A stretch of DNA of 13,999 nt from positions 1-13,999 of the forward strand of contig WFPH01000012.1 in assembly GCA_015487645.1 (NCBI GenBank), in the 5' to 3' direction. Within the stretch, counting starts at the first letter, position 1; each line of letters opens with the position of its first letter. Origin of the DNA: Thermosulfurimonas sp. (lineage in GTDB: Bacteria; Desulfobacterota; Thermodesulfobacteria; Thermodesulfobacteriales; Thermodesulfobacteriaceae). The notes under the pieces are model-generated. The model was not told the origin of the DNA. It made no database searches and saw only the letters and a program-made list of their open reading frames with translations. This document shows positions 1-6,601 of this stretch, piece by piece. A program made the position numbers and the translations under genes.

Positions 1-243
1 GTGCAGCCTTATCTTGAATGCATGAGGCTTGGGGCTTCCGTAGATGAACACCTGGCCGATCAGCTTCTCCTGCCCGCGGCTCTGGCCCGGGGCCGCACCT
101 TCTTCCGTACCCCTCGCGTTACCCGTCATCTCCTGACCAATGCCTGGGTCATAAAGCAATTCCTGCCAGAGGTCGAGCTGGAGATCCGCGGGCAGGAAGG
201 GCATCCCGGAGAGGTGGAGATCCATGGATCCGGTCTCCTTTGA
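1..243 (+). CDS. rtcA: RNA 3'-terminal phosphate cyclase, C-terminal part (5' end outside window)
   Basis: RtcA uses ATP to adenylylate an RNA 3'-phosphate and convert it to a 2',3'-cyclic phosphate, in the cytoplasm. Only the last 80 codons are present; the gene enters from the left edge and ends with TGA at 241-243. The family is recognised from the conserved C-terminal block: a VDEHLADQLLLPAALA-like segment (residues 14-29 of the visible part) followed by T-R-H-L-x-T-N and V-I-x-x-F-L (about residues 41-54). These hold the conserved His of the RtcA active-site region. The last 20 bases overlap the start of the RNA ligase gene, so the two are almost certainly co-transcribed and translationally coupled. 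The start and the first two thirds of the protein cannot be judged. Recognition as RtcA is firm; the archaeal-like flavour is an impression. Confidence 0.9.
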   Translation: MQPYLECMRLGASVDEHLADQLLLPAALARGRTFFRTPRVTRHLLTNAWVIKQFLPEVELEIRGQEGHPGEVEIHGSGLL

Positions 244-1390
244 GGAGTATCGCGAGCGTTTCCGGGAGATCTACACCCGCAATCCGTCCCTCCGTCGCCT
301 TCCGCTGGAGGTCTGGGAGAAAGCCCTGAGGGATGGCCGTTTGAGGCCCCTGGTCGGCACCAAAAAGAACCTTTTTCGCTTGAGGCGAGATTTCAAAGGA
401 TGGGCCGAGGGCACGGTCTTTTCGGAAAGGCTTGTGGTACCCGGTTTCCCGCATATTCCACGCCTGTTTCGCTTGTCTACGGGCGTTCCCCGCTACTTTG
501 AGGGGGCCTTCTTCGCGGAGGAAAAGATCGAGGGCTACAACGTCCGGCTTTTTCGGGTGGAAGACGAGATCCTGGCCGTGACCCGAAGGGGCTTCATTTG
601 CCCCTTCGCTACGGACCGTTTCCCGGATTTCCTTCCCCGGCTTCCGGAGTTCTTCGAGGCCCATTCCGACCTCTGCGTGTGTGCGGAGGTGGCCGGCCCC
701 GGCAACCCCTTCGTGGGAGAATGGCCTCCTTATATTAAAGAAGACGTGAGATTCTTTGTATTCGACCTTTTGCGTCTTCCCGAGGGGCACAGAATTCCCC
801 CCGAAGAAAAATATCGCCTGCTTGAGGCCTACGACTTTCCGCATCCCGAAATCCATGGCCCCTTTGAACCCGGGGACCTCGAGTCCTTGAAAGCCCTTCT
901 TAGACGGTACGATGCCGAGGGTCGGGAAGGGGTGGTGCTCAAATCTCGAGACGCCCGGATTTACGTGAAATATGTGACTCCGGTCTCTCATCTCGAAGAC
1001 ATACGGGTGGTTTTTCCTTATTTAGGGGATGTTCCGCAGGAATACATTACTCACCGCCTGGTGCGGTATGTTTTGAGTCGGTGGGAACTCTTCCAGGCCC
1101 TTGACGAGGGAGCCTGGCAGGCGGTGGGCCGCAGGATATTCCCGGAACTGGAGAAGCTCCTCGAAAGGATTGATCGGGGAGAGCCGGTGAGTGAGACCTT
1201 TCGCCTGAGGTTCCGCACAGAGCGGGCCTTCCAGGCCCTTTTGGCCCATTTCCGCCATGCGCAGGTCAAGGTGGAAGTACGGTCGGCCTGCTGGGAGGAG
1301 GGGTATTTGGTAGTGGAGCTGGTCAAAGTCTATCCCCGGGCTACGTCTTTTTGGAAAAACAAGCTTGAGGGTTTTGCGGTGGTGGACTAA
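224..1390 (+). CDS. ATP-dependent RNA ligase, Rnl3 (archaeal Pab1020/Mth) type
   Basis: A 388-residue nucleotidyltransferase that joins or circularises RNA 5'-phosphate and 3'-OH ends through a ligase-AMP intermediate. Motif I is EEKIEGYN, with the AMP-accepting lysine at about residue 101. Motif III is AEVAGPGNPF (154-163), motif IIIa FFVFDLLRL (177-185), motif IV EGVVLKS (235-241), and motif V has a second lysine in YVKYV (247-251). The helical C-terminal region (about 265-388) fits the dimerisation part of the Rnl3 family, and the length is normal for it. The ATG at 224 is chosen because a purine-rich Shine-Dalgarno (208-219) lies just upstream inside rtcA; the two genes overlap by 20 bases. 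Its stop codon overlaps that of the convergent permease. The family is mostly archaeal, so acquisition by transfer or a thermophile-associated distribution is plausible. Its natural RNA substrate is not known. Confidence 0.92.
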   Translation: MDPVSFEEYRERFREIYTRNPSLRRLPLEVWEKALRDGRLRPLVGTKKNLFRLRRDFKGWAEGTVFSERLVVPGFPHIPRLFRLSTGVPRYFEGAFFAEEKIEGYNVRLFRVEDEILAVTRRGFICPFATDRFPDFLPRLPEFFEAHSDLCVCAEVAGPGNPFVGEWPPYIKEDVRFFVFDLLRLPEGHRIPPEEKYRLLEAYDFPHPEIHGPFEPGDLESLKALLRRYDAEGREGVVLKSRDARIYVKYVTPVSHLEDIRVVFPYLGDVPQEYITHRLVRYVLSRWELFQALDEGAWQAVGRRIFPELEKLLERIDRGEPVSETFRLRFRTERAFQALLAHFRHAQVKVEVRSACWEEGYLVVELVKVYPRATSFWKNKLEGFAVVD

Positions 1391-2427
1391 GAGTGTCCGT
1401 GGTGGCAAGTGGGGGACCTGGCGAAAAACCTTTTTCCGACCAGTTCCCTCAGGAAGAGAAAGCCCAGCAGGATGGCGGCCAGCATAGAGACCAGGCCCGG
1501 AGTTTCTCGGGCGGAGGCCACCGATTTCGGGACTAGGTCTCCGGCAAGCTGATCGAAAAGCCATCCCGAAAAGAGGGCTGCAAGGGCCAGCGTCAGGAGA
1601 TAAAGAGAGGTTATCCTTTTCCCGAAGACCTTGGAGAGAACGGTGAGCGTGGTCACATTGGTGGCCGGGCCGGCCATGAGGAAGACCAGGACACTGCCCG
1701 GGCTGAACCCTTTGAGCAGGAGGGCGTAGCCCAGGGGAATGGAGGCCGTAGCGCACAGGTAAAGGGGAAGGCCCAAAAACAGCATGGCCGGGTAAGTTAA
1801 ACCATGGGCCGAGAGGGTTTGGGCCAGATCCGCCGGCAGAATTAGAGAAACCAGGGCCGCCAGCAGAAAACCGATGAGAAGAGGCCGGGCAATCTCGGCA
1901 AAGAGCTCTTCCACCGCGTGGTGCAGAGAGGCTGTGAGTTTTTCGGAAAAAGTGTGAGTATGGGGGGAGCTTTCCGCACAGCAGGCACACTGAAGAAGGG
2001 GTGTAGGGACTTCCTGTCGGGCCTGTGTACCAAAGGTGATGGCCAGGGCCACCAGGAGGGCGGCCAGCAGGGCGGACAGGGGGTAAGCCAGGGCAAAGAG
2101 GCCTCCGAGGAGCCCATAAGCCAAAAGGATGGCGTCCACGCTGGTCTGAGGGGTGGCCACCAGGAAGGCAAAGGTGGCCGGAAGCCCCGCGCCCTGGCGA
2201 TAAAGGCCCACCGCGGCCGGAAGGACTCCACAGCTACAAAGGGGTAAAGGCAGCCCTAAGAGGGCGGCCTTGAAGGCCCCGGAAAGAGAGTGCCCGCCCA
2301 GGTGGCGCACCAGGAAATCCTCGGGCAGGAAGACCCGGAGCAATCCGGCTATTAAAAGCCCGATCAGGATATAGGGCGCACTTTCAAGGATCAAATGTCC
2401 CAGAATCTGAAAATAGGCTCCGAGCAT
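1387..2427 (-). CDS. SO_0444/YraQ-type permease, probable heavy-metal efflux transporter
   Basis: A 346-residue polytopic inner-membrane protein with about eight to nine hydrophobic segments in two similar halves. Each half has a signature loop: PLPLCSCGVLP (60-70) and PLYLCATASIP (221-231). AGPATN follows at 252-257. The central hydrophilic linker is Cys/His rich (CACC at 147-150, then HTH at about 156-158), and the C-terminus ends in a CHHGHS cluster (341-346). These features match the SO_0444/UPF0718 permease group, linked to Cu/Zn export. Soft-metal binding by the linker and tail is my inference, and arsenical or other substrates are possible. The stop TAG (1387-1389) overlaps the RNA ligase TAA on the other strand. 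The start ATG has only a weak purine-rich stretch upstream. A promoter candidate lies at 2460-2487. Confidence 0.85.
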   Translation of the reverse strand: MLGAYFQILGHLILESAPYILIGLLIAGLLRVFLPEDFLVRHLGGHSLSGAFKAALLGLPLPLCSCGVLPAAVGLYRQGAGLPATFAFLVATPQTSVDAILLAYGLLGGLFALAYPLSALLAALLVALAITFGTQARQEVPTPLLQCACCAESSPHTHTFSEKLTASLHHAVEELFAEIARPLLIGFLLAALVSLILPADLAQTLSAHGLTYPAMLFLGLPLYLCATASIPLGYALLLKGFSPGSVLVFLMAGPATNVTTLTVLSKVFGKRITSLYLLTLALAALFSGWLFDQLAGDLVPKSVASARETPGLVSMLAAILLGFLFLRELVGKRFFARSPTCHHGHS

Positions 2428-2459
2428 AAAAGGCTCTCACGGACTGGATCTGATCTTCC

Positions 2460-2487
2460 ATTTTACACTCGGCTTCTAAGGTGTCTA
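2460..2487 (-). promoter_or_regulatory. Candidate sigma70-type promoter for the permease
   Basis: On the minus strand TAGACA (2487-2482) and TAAAAT (2465-2460) are separated by 16 bases. The -10 is preceded by TG at the extended position (TGTAAAAT). Each hexamer matches the consensus at 5 of 6 positions. Transcription would start near 2453, giving a leader of about 26 bases before the ATG at 2427. It lies almost exactly on top of the opposed promoter at 2462-2491. Confidence 0.6.
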
Positions 2488-2491
2488 TAAT
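2462..2491 (+). promoter_or_regulatory. Sigma70-type promoter for the SDR-pfk-psiE operon
   Basis: TTTACA (2462-2467), an 18-base spacer and a perfect TATAAT (2486-2491). The expected transcription start, about 7 bases on, falls at 2497-2500, that is at or within a few bases of the ATG at 2500. There is no Shine-Dalgarno in the remaining space, so the transcript is probably leaderless or nearly so. Confidence 0.7.
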
Positions 2492-2499
2492 AGAACATC

Positions 2500-3423
2500 A
2501 TGGAACGGGTCTTCGTAGCAGGGGGAACCGGGTTCGTGGGGAGGGCTCTTCTGCGGGCACTTCTTGAACGGGGTTACGAAGTACGGGCCCTGGTGAGAAG
2601 CCGGCGTCGGATAGCCGTGCTTCCCGAAGGGGTGAAACCCGTCCTGGGAGACCCTTTAAGGCCCGGTTCCTGGCAGGAGGAGGCCGCGGCCTGCCGGATA
2701 GGGTTTAATCTGGTCGGGGCCACCATCTTCCGCCGCTGGAACGAGAGCTACAAACAGCTCATTCGGGATTCCAGGGTGCTTTCCACGAGGATGCTGGGCG
2801 AAGCCCTCGCCGGAGGTGAGGGGCGGGTATTGGTAAACGCTTCGGCCGTGGGCTATTACGGGGAGACCGGTGAAGAGGAGATCACGGAGGAGTGTCCTCC
2901 GGGCAAGGATTTCCTGGCCCGGGTGTGTGTGGACTGGGAGAGAGAGGCTCTGGAGTTCCAGAAAAAGGGGTTGCGGGTGGCGGTAGCCCGTTTCGGAATC
3001 ATCCTGGGGGTGGAAGGGGGCGCTCTTCTCAAGATGCTCCCGGTCTTCCGGCTGGGCCTCGGGGGGGCCATAGGCTCGGGGCGGCAGTGGTTCCCCTGGG
3101 TGCATCTTGCGGATGCGGTCTCCGGCCTTATCTTCCTGGCGGAAAAATCCGAGGCCGAAGGGCCTTTCAATCTGGTGGCTCCGGGGATCGTTCGACAGAA
3201 GGAATTCGCCCGGGAGCTTGGGCGTGTGCTTAAACGTCCGGCCTTCCTCCCCACTCCAGTTTGGGGTCTGCGCCTGATCTTCGGTGAGGTGGCGCAGGTG
3301 CTGGCCAGCGGTTGCCGGGCTGTGCCCCGTAAGCTTCTGGCCCTGGGCTTTCGCTTTGCCTTTCCTTATCTCCGGCAGGCCCTGGAAGATCTTTTGCGCA
3401 AGAAACACGGAGGTCGACTATGA
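2500..3423 (+). CDS. TIGR01777-family NAD(P)-dependent epimerase/SDR oxidoreductase (YfcH-like)
   Basis: A 307-residue extended short-chain dehydrogenase of the TIGR01777/YfcH group. The Rossmann dinucleotide-binding motif AGGTGFVG is at residues 7-14, directly after a single beta strand, so the ATG at 2500 leaves no room for a later start. The active-site region is NASAVGYYGETGEE (113-126), where S/A-x-G-Y-Y-G is typical. FPWVHLADAVSGL (about 199-211) is also characteristic. The last 60 residues fit the DUF1731 C-terminal domain. The substrate is unknown for the family. The gene is first in an operon; its TGA overlaps the PFK start as ATGA (3420-3423). No Shine-Dalgarno precedes the start codon, consistent with leaderless translation from the promoter at 2462-2491. 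Confidence 0.9.
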   Translation: MERVFVAGGTGFVGRALLRALLERGYEVRALVRSRRRIAVLPEGVKPVLGDPLRPGSWQEEAAACRIGFNLVGATIFRRWNESYKQLIRDSRVLSTRMLGEALAGGEGRVLVNASAVGYYGETGEEEITEECPPGKDFLARVCVDWEREALEFQKKGLRVAVARFGIILGVEGGALLKMLPVFRLGLGGAIGSGRQWFPWVHLADAVSGLIFLAEKSEAEGPFNLVAPGIVRQKEFARELGRVLKRPAFLPTPVWGLRLIFGEVAQVLASGCRAVPRKLLALGFRFAFPYLRQALEDLLRKKHGGRL

Positions 3424-4766
3424 AGCCCACCTGTTCGCTCTTTGATTTTCTGGAGGAGATACCCGAAAACATTCAGACCGAGATCGAGGTCCTGGGGACT
3501 GCCAGGATCGAAAATCCCCTAGATCTTCCTCAGGGCTGTTTCGTGACCGACGATATGCGTATTACTTTACGGGTTTCGGAAAGCTTCCTCCGGGAGGCTG
3601 TGGAAAAGGGGTACCGCATCCCCTCGGCCGAACTGGCTGGCCCCAGACCTTACATCTACTTCGATCCCGCCAAGACCAGGGCCGCAGTAGTGACCTGTGG
3701 GGGGCTCTGTCCGGGGATAAACGATGTCATCCGTTCCCTAGTGCTTACCCTCTACCACTCTTATGGCGTGCGTCACATTTACGGTATCCGCTACGGGTTG
3801 CAGGGGTTCATTCCCGAGTACGGCCACGATGTGGTGGAGCTTACTCCGGAGGTGGTGGCGAGCATTCATGAACTCGGGGGGACCTTTCTGGGCACCTCTC
3901 GCGGACATCAGCCCATCGATCAGATAGTGGATGCCCTCGAGCGTATGAACGTGAACATCCTTTTCATGATCGGGGGCGATGGGACCTTCCGGGCCGCGGC
4001 CAAGATCAAGGAGGAGATCGCCCGACGGGGATTAAAGATCTCGGTGGTGGGGATTCCCAAGACCATCGATAACGATATCTGGCTGGTCTCGCGGACTTTC
4101 GGTTTTGTGACCGCGGTGGAGGAGGCCTGTAAAGCTATTCGCTGTGCCCATACCGAGGCCATCGGGGCCCCCAACGGGATCGGTCTGGTGAAGGTCATGG
4201 GGCGTTATTCCGGTTTTATCGCGGCCGCGGCCACGCTGGCCACAAAGGAAGTCAACTTCTGCCTCATCCCGGAGGAGGATTTCGACCTGGAAGGACCTCA
4301 GGGGCTGCTTGCGGCCCTGGAAAGACGCCTGGCCGAACGTAAACACGCGGTGATCGTGGTGGCGGAAGGCGCCGGGCAGAAATACGTCCAGGGCGAAAAA
4401 CCGGAGTACGACGCCTCGGGCAACCTGAAGTTGGGTGACATCGGGACCTTTCTGCGGGATCGGATAAAGGAGTATTTCAAAGAAAAGGGACTCGAAGTTT
4501 ACGTGCGCTACATTGATCCCAGTTACATCATCCGGAGTGTGCCGGCCTGTGTGGACGACCGCATCTACTGCGGCTTTCTGGGGCAGTACGCCGTGCATGC
4601 GGCCATGGCCGGCAAGACCGGACTCATGATAAGCTATCTCAACCATCATTACGTGCATCTTCCCCTTTCAGAGGCCGTCAAGCGCCGTAAGCAGGTGAAT
4701 ACCCGGAGCCGCTTCTGGCTTTCGGTCCTTGAGTCCACGGGACAGGGTAGGCTTAGGAATGAGTAA
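3420..4766 (+). CDS. 6-phosphofructokinase, probably ATP-dependent despite PPi-PFK-like features
   Basis: A 448-residue phosphofructokinase that phosphorylates fructose 6-phosphate to fructose 1,6-bisphosphate. An N-terminal extension of about 85 residues precedes the core. The core shows CGGLCPG (93-99), GGDGT (185-189), PKTIDND (213-219, with the catalytic Asp region), and MGRYSGF (260-266). In this superfamily, Gly in GGDG favours ATP and Asp there favours PPi, while Lys before TIDND is usual in PPi enzymes. The Gly/Lys pairing seen here is also found in the ATP-using trypanosomal and TP0108-like enzymes, so ATP is the better guess. The start is supported by GGAGG at 3409-3413, six bases upstream, and the ATGA overlap with the SDR gene. 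Its end overlaps the PsiE-family gene by 8 bases. It could supply the substrate of the nearby aldolase. Confidence 0.92.
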   Translation: MKPTCSLFDFLEEIPENIQTEIEVLGTARIENPLDLPQGCFVTDDMRITLRVSESFLREAVEKGYRIPSAELAGPRPYIYFDPAKTRAAVVTCGGLCPGINDVIRSLVLTLYHSYGVRHIYGIRYGLQGFIPEYGHDVVELTPEVVASIHELGGTFLGTSRGHQPIDQIVDALERMNVNILFMIGGDGTFRAAAKIKEEIARRGLKISVVGIPKTIDNDIWLVSRTFGFVTAVEEACKAIRCAHTEAIGAPNGIGLVKVMGRYSGFIAAAATLATKEVNFCLIPEEDFDLEGPQGLLAALERRLAERKHAVIVVAEGAGQKYVQGEKPEYDASGNLKLGDIGTFLRDRIKEYFKEKGLEVYVRYIDPSYIIRSVPACVDDRIYCGFLGQYAVHAAMAGKTGLMISYLNHHYVHLPLSEAVKRRKQVNTRSRFWLSVLESTGQGRLRNE

Positions 4767-5202
4767 GGATAAAAGGCTATTACGCAAACTTTACCACTAC
4801 GCTATCGACGGGGCCTTTTGTGTGATCATCTTTGCGCTCCTGATCGCTCTGGCAGTAGGCATTGTGCGGACTTTAGCCGAACTTAGTCTAACCATTACCG
4901 AAGCCAGTGTGAGACTGGGTTTTAAGGATCTCATAACTAATGTTCTTTCTCTCATCGTGGTACTCGAACTGGTGAGGGCTTTTGTGGATTACTTTGAGCA
5001 CGACCGGGTGCGGCTGGAGATTTTGGTGGAGGTGGTCATAGCTTTCTGTCTGCGAGAAATGCTGTTGCACATCTTCGAGGGAAAGATTCGGGGCCTTGAG
5101 ACCCTGTGGTGGGCGGGGGCGATTCTTCTTCTTATTGTAGGGCGGACGCTGGCAGTGGTCTATTCTCCGGAGAAAGCAAGTTTTAAGAAGTCTTCGGTAT
5201 AA
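4759..5202 (+). CDS. PsiE-family (phosphate-starvation-inducible E) membrane protein
   Basis: A 147-residue integral membrane protein with four predicted helices (about residues 17-38, 58-78, 88-106 and 115-135). Conserved charged/aromatic stretches lie between helices: VVLELVRAFVDYFEHDRVRLE (about 67-87) and CLREMLLHIFEG (97-108). This pattern and length match the PsiE family, whose biochemical role is unknown. I chose the ATG at 4759, which overlaps the end of the PFK gene by 8 bases and has AGGGTAGG upstream. An in-frame TTG at 4729 would add ten residues deep inside PFK and is less likely. The gene is last in the operon. Its 3' end overlaps the aldolase gene on the other strand by 20 bases. 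No Pho box was recognised upstream of the operon. Confidence 0.8.
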   Translation: MSKDKRLLRKLYHYAIDGAFCVIIFALLIALAVGIVRTLAELSLTITEASVRLGFKDLITNVLSLIVVLELVRAFVDYFEHDRVRLEILVEVVIAFCLREMLLHIFEGKIRGLETLWWAGAILLLIVGRTLAVVYSPEKASFKKSSV

Positions 5203-6433
5203 TCCGGAGAACCTGCTCCAGGGTATTGGTTACTCGAAGAGCTCGGAAGAGGCGGGCGAAGGTCTCGGCTAGACTCTCCATGATCGAAGCCTTGACTTTC
5301 TCGGGAAGATCCCACCAGTCTTTCTTGAAGACTCCGAAGGCTTTTTTGCGGGTTTTGTAGAGGAACTGGGCTTCCGTCCAGCCTTCCTTCCATTCCTTCC
5401 TTAGGTTTTCCTTGAGATAAGCGTATATCTTCTCTCTGAACTCTGCGGGGAGGGCCGGATGATCGAATATGATGTTCTGGAAACCCGTAGCTAGATGGAT
5501 TTCAGCGCAGCCTGCATCAGGGAAGAGGTGGAAATATTCTTCCGGCAGGGTGGAGGCTCCGTGCTGAACCGCCCCGGCCAGCCCGTACTCCTTGCGGGCG
5601 ATCTCGGAAAGGACTCGCAGGGTCTCGAAATCTATCTGAACCTTGGCCACCGAGCCATCCGGTAGCACCACTCCTCCGTGGCTCGAGCCCGTCTGCACAC
5701 TGATCTTGGAAAGGCCATTCTTCCCTTTGAAACACCGGTTGAACCCCTCCATGAAAGCCCGCAATTCCTCGGGACGGCTGTTGTGTCCCCCGATTTCGCC
5801 GATTTCGCCTCCCAGGTTCACCGTTACGCCCTCGGGTTCCAGCGAGCGCACAAAGGCTGCCAGTTCCGCCGTGAGTTCGTAGTTCGGACGTTGCTGTTCC
5901 TCAAGAGTCTCTTTTGAGAGATCCACCAGGGTGGAAGCATCGATGTCGAGGTTGTAGAATTCAGCCTCCAGGGCCTCACGGATAAGGCTCTTGAGGTTTT
6001 CCTTTTCCGCTTGAGGGTGGGCCAGAAAAGCCTTGCGGTTGGCCTGGAAATGGTCGCCCTGGATGAAGACCGGTCCGGGGAATTCTTCTCGCGCCGCCGC
6101 AGCTAGGATTACGGCCGCGTATTCGAGCGGTCTCTGGCGGGTATAGCCCATCTCCGAACGGGCGATCTCAAGAATGACGGCCCCTACCGAAAGCTTGCGA
6201 GCCACCCGGAAGAGGGTGCGGGCTACGTCATAGGTGAGCCCTCGGATGTTGATGGCCGGCACGGTGAAACTCGGAAACTCCCGGGCCATCTCCCGGTAAA
6301 GGGGATAGATGGAGGCCGGTCTGGCTCCGAGGGCCTTGGCCCTTTCCTTCAGGGCCCGAAGGCGTCTCTCCTTTTCAGGCCCCTCGGCAAAGACCGCCTC
6401 GTAGACTTCCTGATCGAGCGTTTCCGGACGCAT
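5183..6433 (-). CDS. Class II (zinc) fructose-bisphosphate aldolase-like protein, long variant
   Basis: A 416-residue class II aldolase-fold protein, presumably interconverting fructose 1,6-bisphosphate with DHAP and glyceraldehyde 3-phosphate in the cytoplasm. Visible signatures are QGDHFQ (125-130: catalytic Asp127 and zinc ligand His128), GGEIGEIGG (208-216: zinc-site Glu region), QTGSSHGGVV (247-256: zinc ligand His252) and QHGAST (290-295). It is longer than the usual 285-360 residues, with an N-terminal helical extension of about 50 residues and an extended C-terminus. The classic N-x-D-T-D phosphate-binding motif appears replaced by HLATGFQN (313-320), so a related sugar phosphate such as a tagatose or sulfo-sugar substrate is possible. 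The ATG at 6433 is supported by GGAGG at 6438-6442. It is transcribed alone, divergently from the chemoreceptor and convergently with the PsiE gene. Confidence 0.85.
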   Translation of the reverse strand: MRPETLDQEVYEAVFAEGPEKERRLRALKERAKALGARPASIYPLYREMAREFPSFTVPAINIRGLTYDVARTLFRVARKLSVGAVILEIARSEMGYTRQRPLEYAAVILAAAAREEFPGPVFIQGDHFQANRKAFLAHPQAEKENLKSLIREALEAEFYNLDIDASTLVDLSKETLEEQQRPNYELTAELAAFVRSLEPEGVTVNLGGEIGEIGGHNSRPEELRAFMEGFNRCFKGKNGLSKISVQTGSSHGGVVLPDGSVAKVQIDFETLRVLSEIARKEYGLAGAVQHGASTLPEEYFHLFPDAGCAEIHLATGFQNIIFDHPALPAEFREKIYAYLKENLRKEWKEGWTEAQFLYKTRKKAFGVFKKDWWDLPEKVKASIMESLAETFARLFRALRVTNTLEQVLRIIPKTS

Positions 6434-6520
6434 AAGACCTCCAAAGATTTGACTTAACTCATTTTAACACAATTCCCTTCCGGGGCATAAATCTTTTTGC
6501 TATGCTTTTATAAAAATTAC

Positions 6521-6569
6521 GGCCCTTCGGGAGCCTAGAAGGGCATGCGGGGGAGGTAAGAACCCCCCG
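6521..6569 (+). promoter_or_regulatory. Structured leader of the chemoreceptor gene: two hairpins, one with alternative folds
   Basis: The 167-base gap between the aldolase and chemoreceptor genes contains foldable sequence on the plus strand. At 6521-6535 a GGCCC arm closes a C-UUCG-G tetraloop with GGAGCC (one bulged A). The same GCCCTT arm (6522-6527) can instead pair perfectly with AAGGGC (6539-6544), so the two folds exclude each other. A second hairpin pairs CGGGGG (6548-6553) with CCCCCG (6564-6569) around a 10-base A/G-rich loop. No known riboswitch consensus (c-di-GMP I or II, ZTP, fluoride, Mn) could be matched. AT-rich -10-like sequences lie upstream (TATGCT at 6501, TATAAA at 6509), but no convincing -35 was found. 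Confidence 0.45.
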
Positions 6570-6601
6570 TGGGGAGGATAAAAGGGTTTAAGGAGGAGAG
6601 A

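Noticed and set aside
149..991. A 280-codon open frame on the minus strand opposite the RNA ligase
   Set aside because: It lies antisense to a gene with all ligase motifs, has no recognisable domain, and is explained by GC-rich codon bias. The same holds for the other long antisense frames, for example 2656-3408, 4032-4658 and 7793-8368.
4729..4758. TTG start extending the PsiE-family protein by ten residues
   Set aside because: The extra residues lie inside PFK. The ATG at 4759 overlaps the PFK stop and gives the usual family length.
6484..6500. Possible sigma54 (-24/-12) promoter before the chemoreceptor
   Set aside because: GG and GC are present, but they are 13 bases apart instead of 10, and the flanks do not match.
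6521..6600. Leader as a c-di-GMP (GEMM) riboswitch, common before chemoreceptor genes
   Set aside because: The conserved GEMM-I core segments and tetraloop receptor could not be found; the type II core is also missing.
6569..6601. GTG start giving a chemoreceptor eleven residues longer
   Set aside because: The GTG lies in the leader hairpin, and the AGGAGG at 6591-6596 is correctly spaced only for the ATG at 6602.
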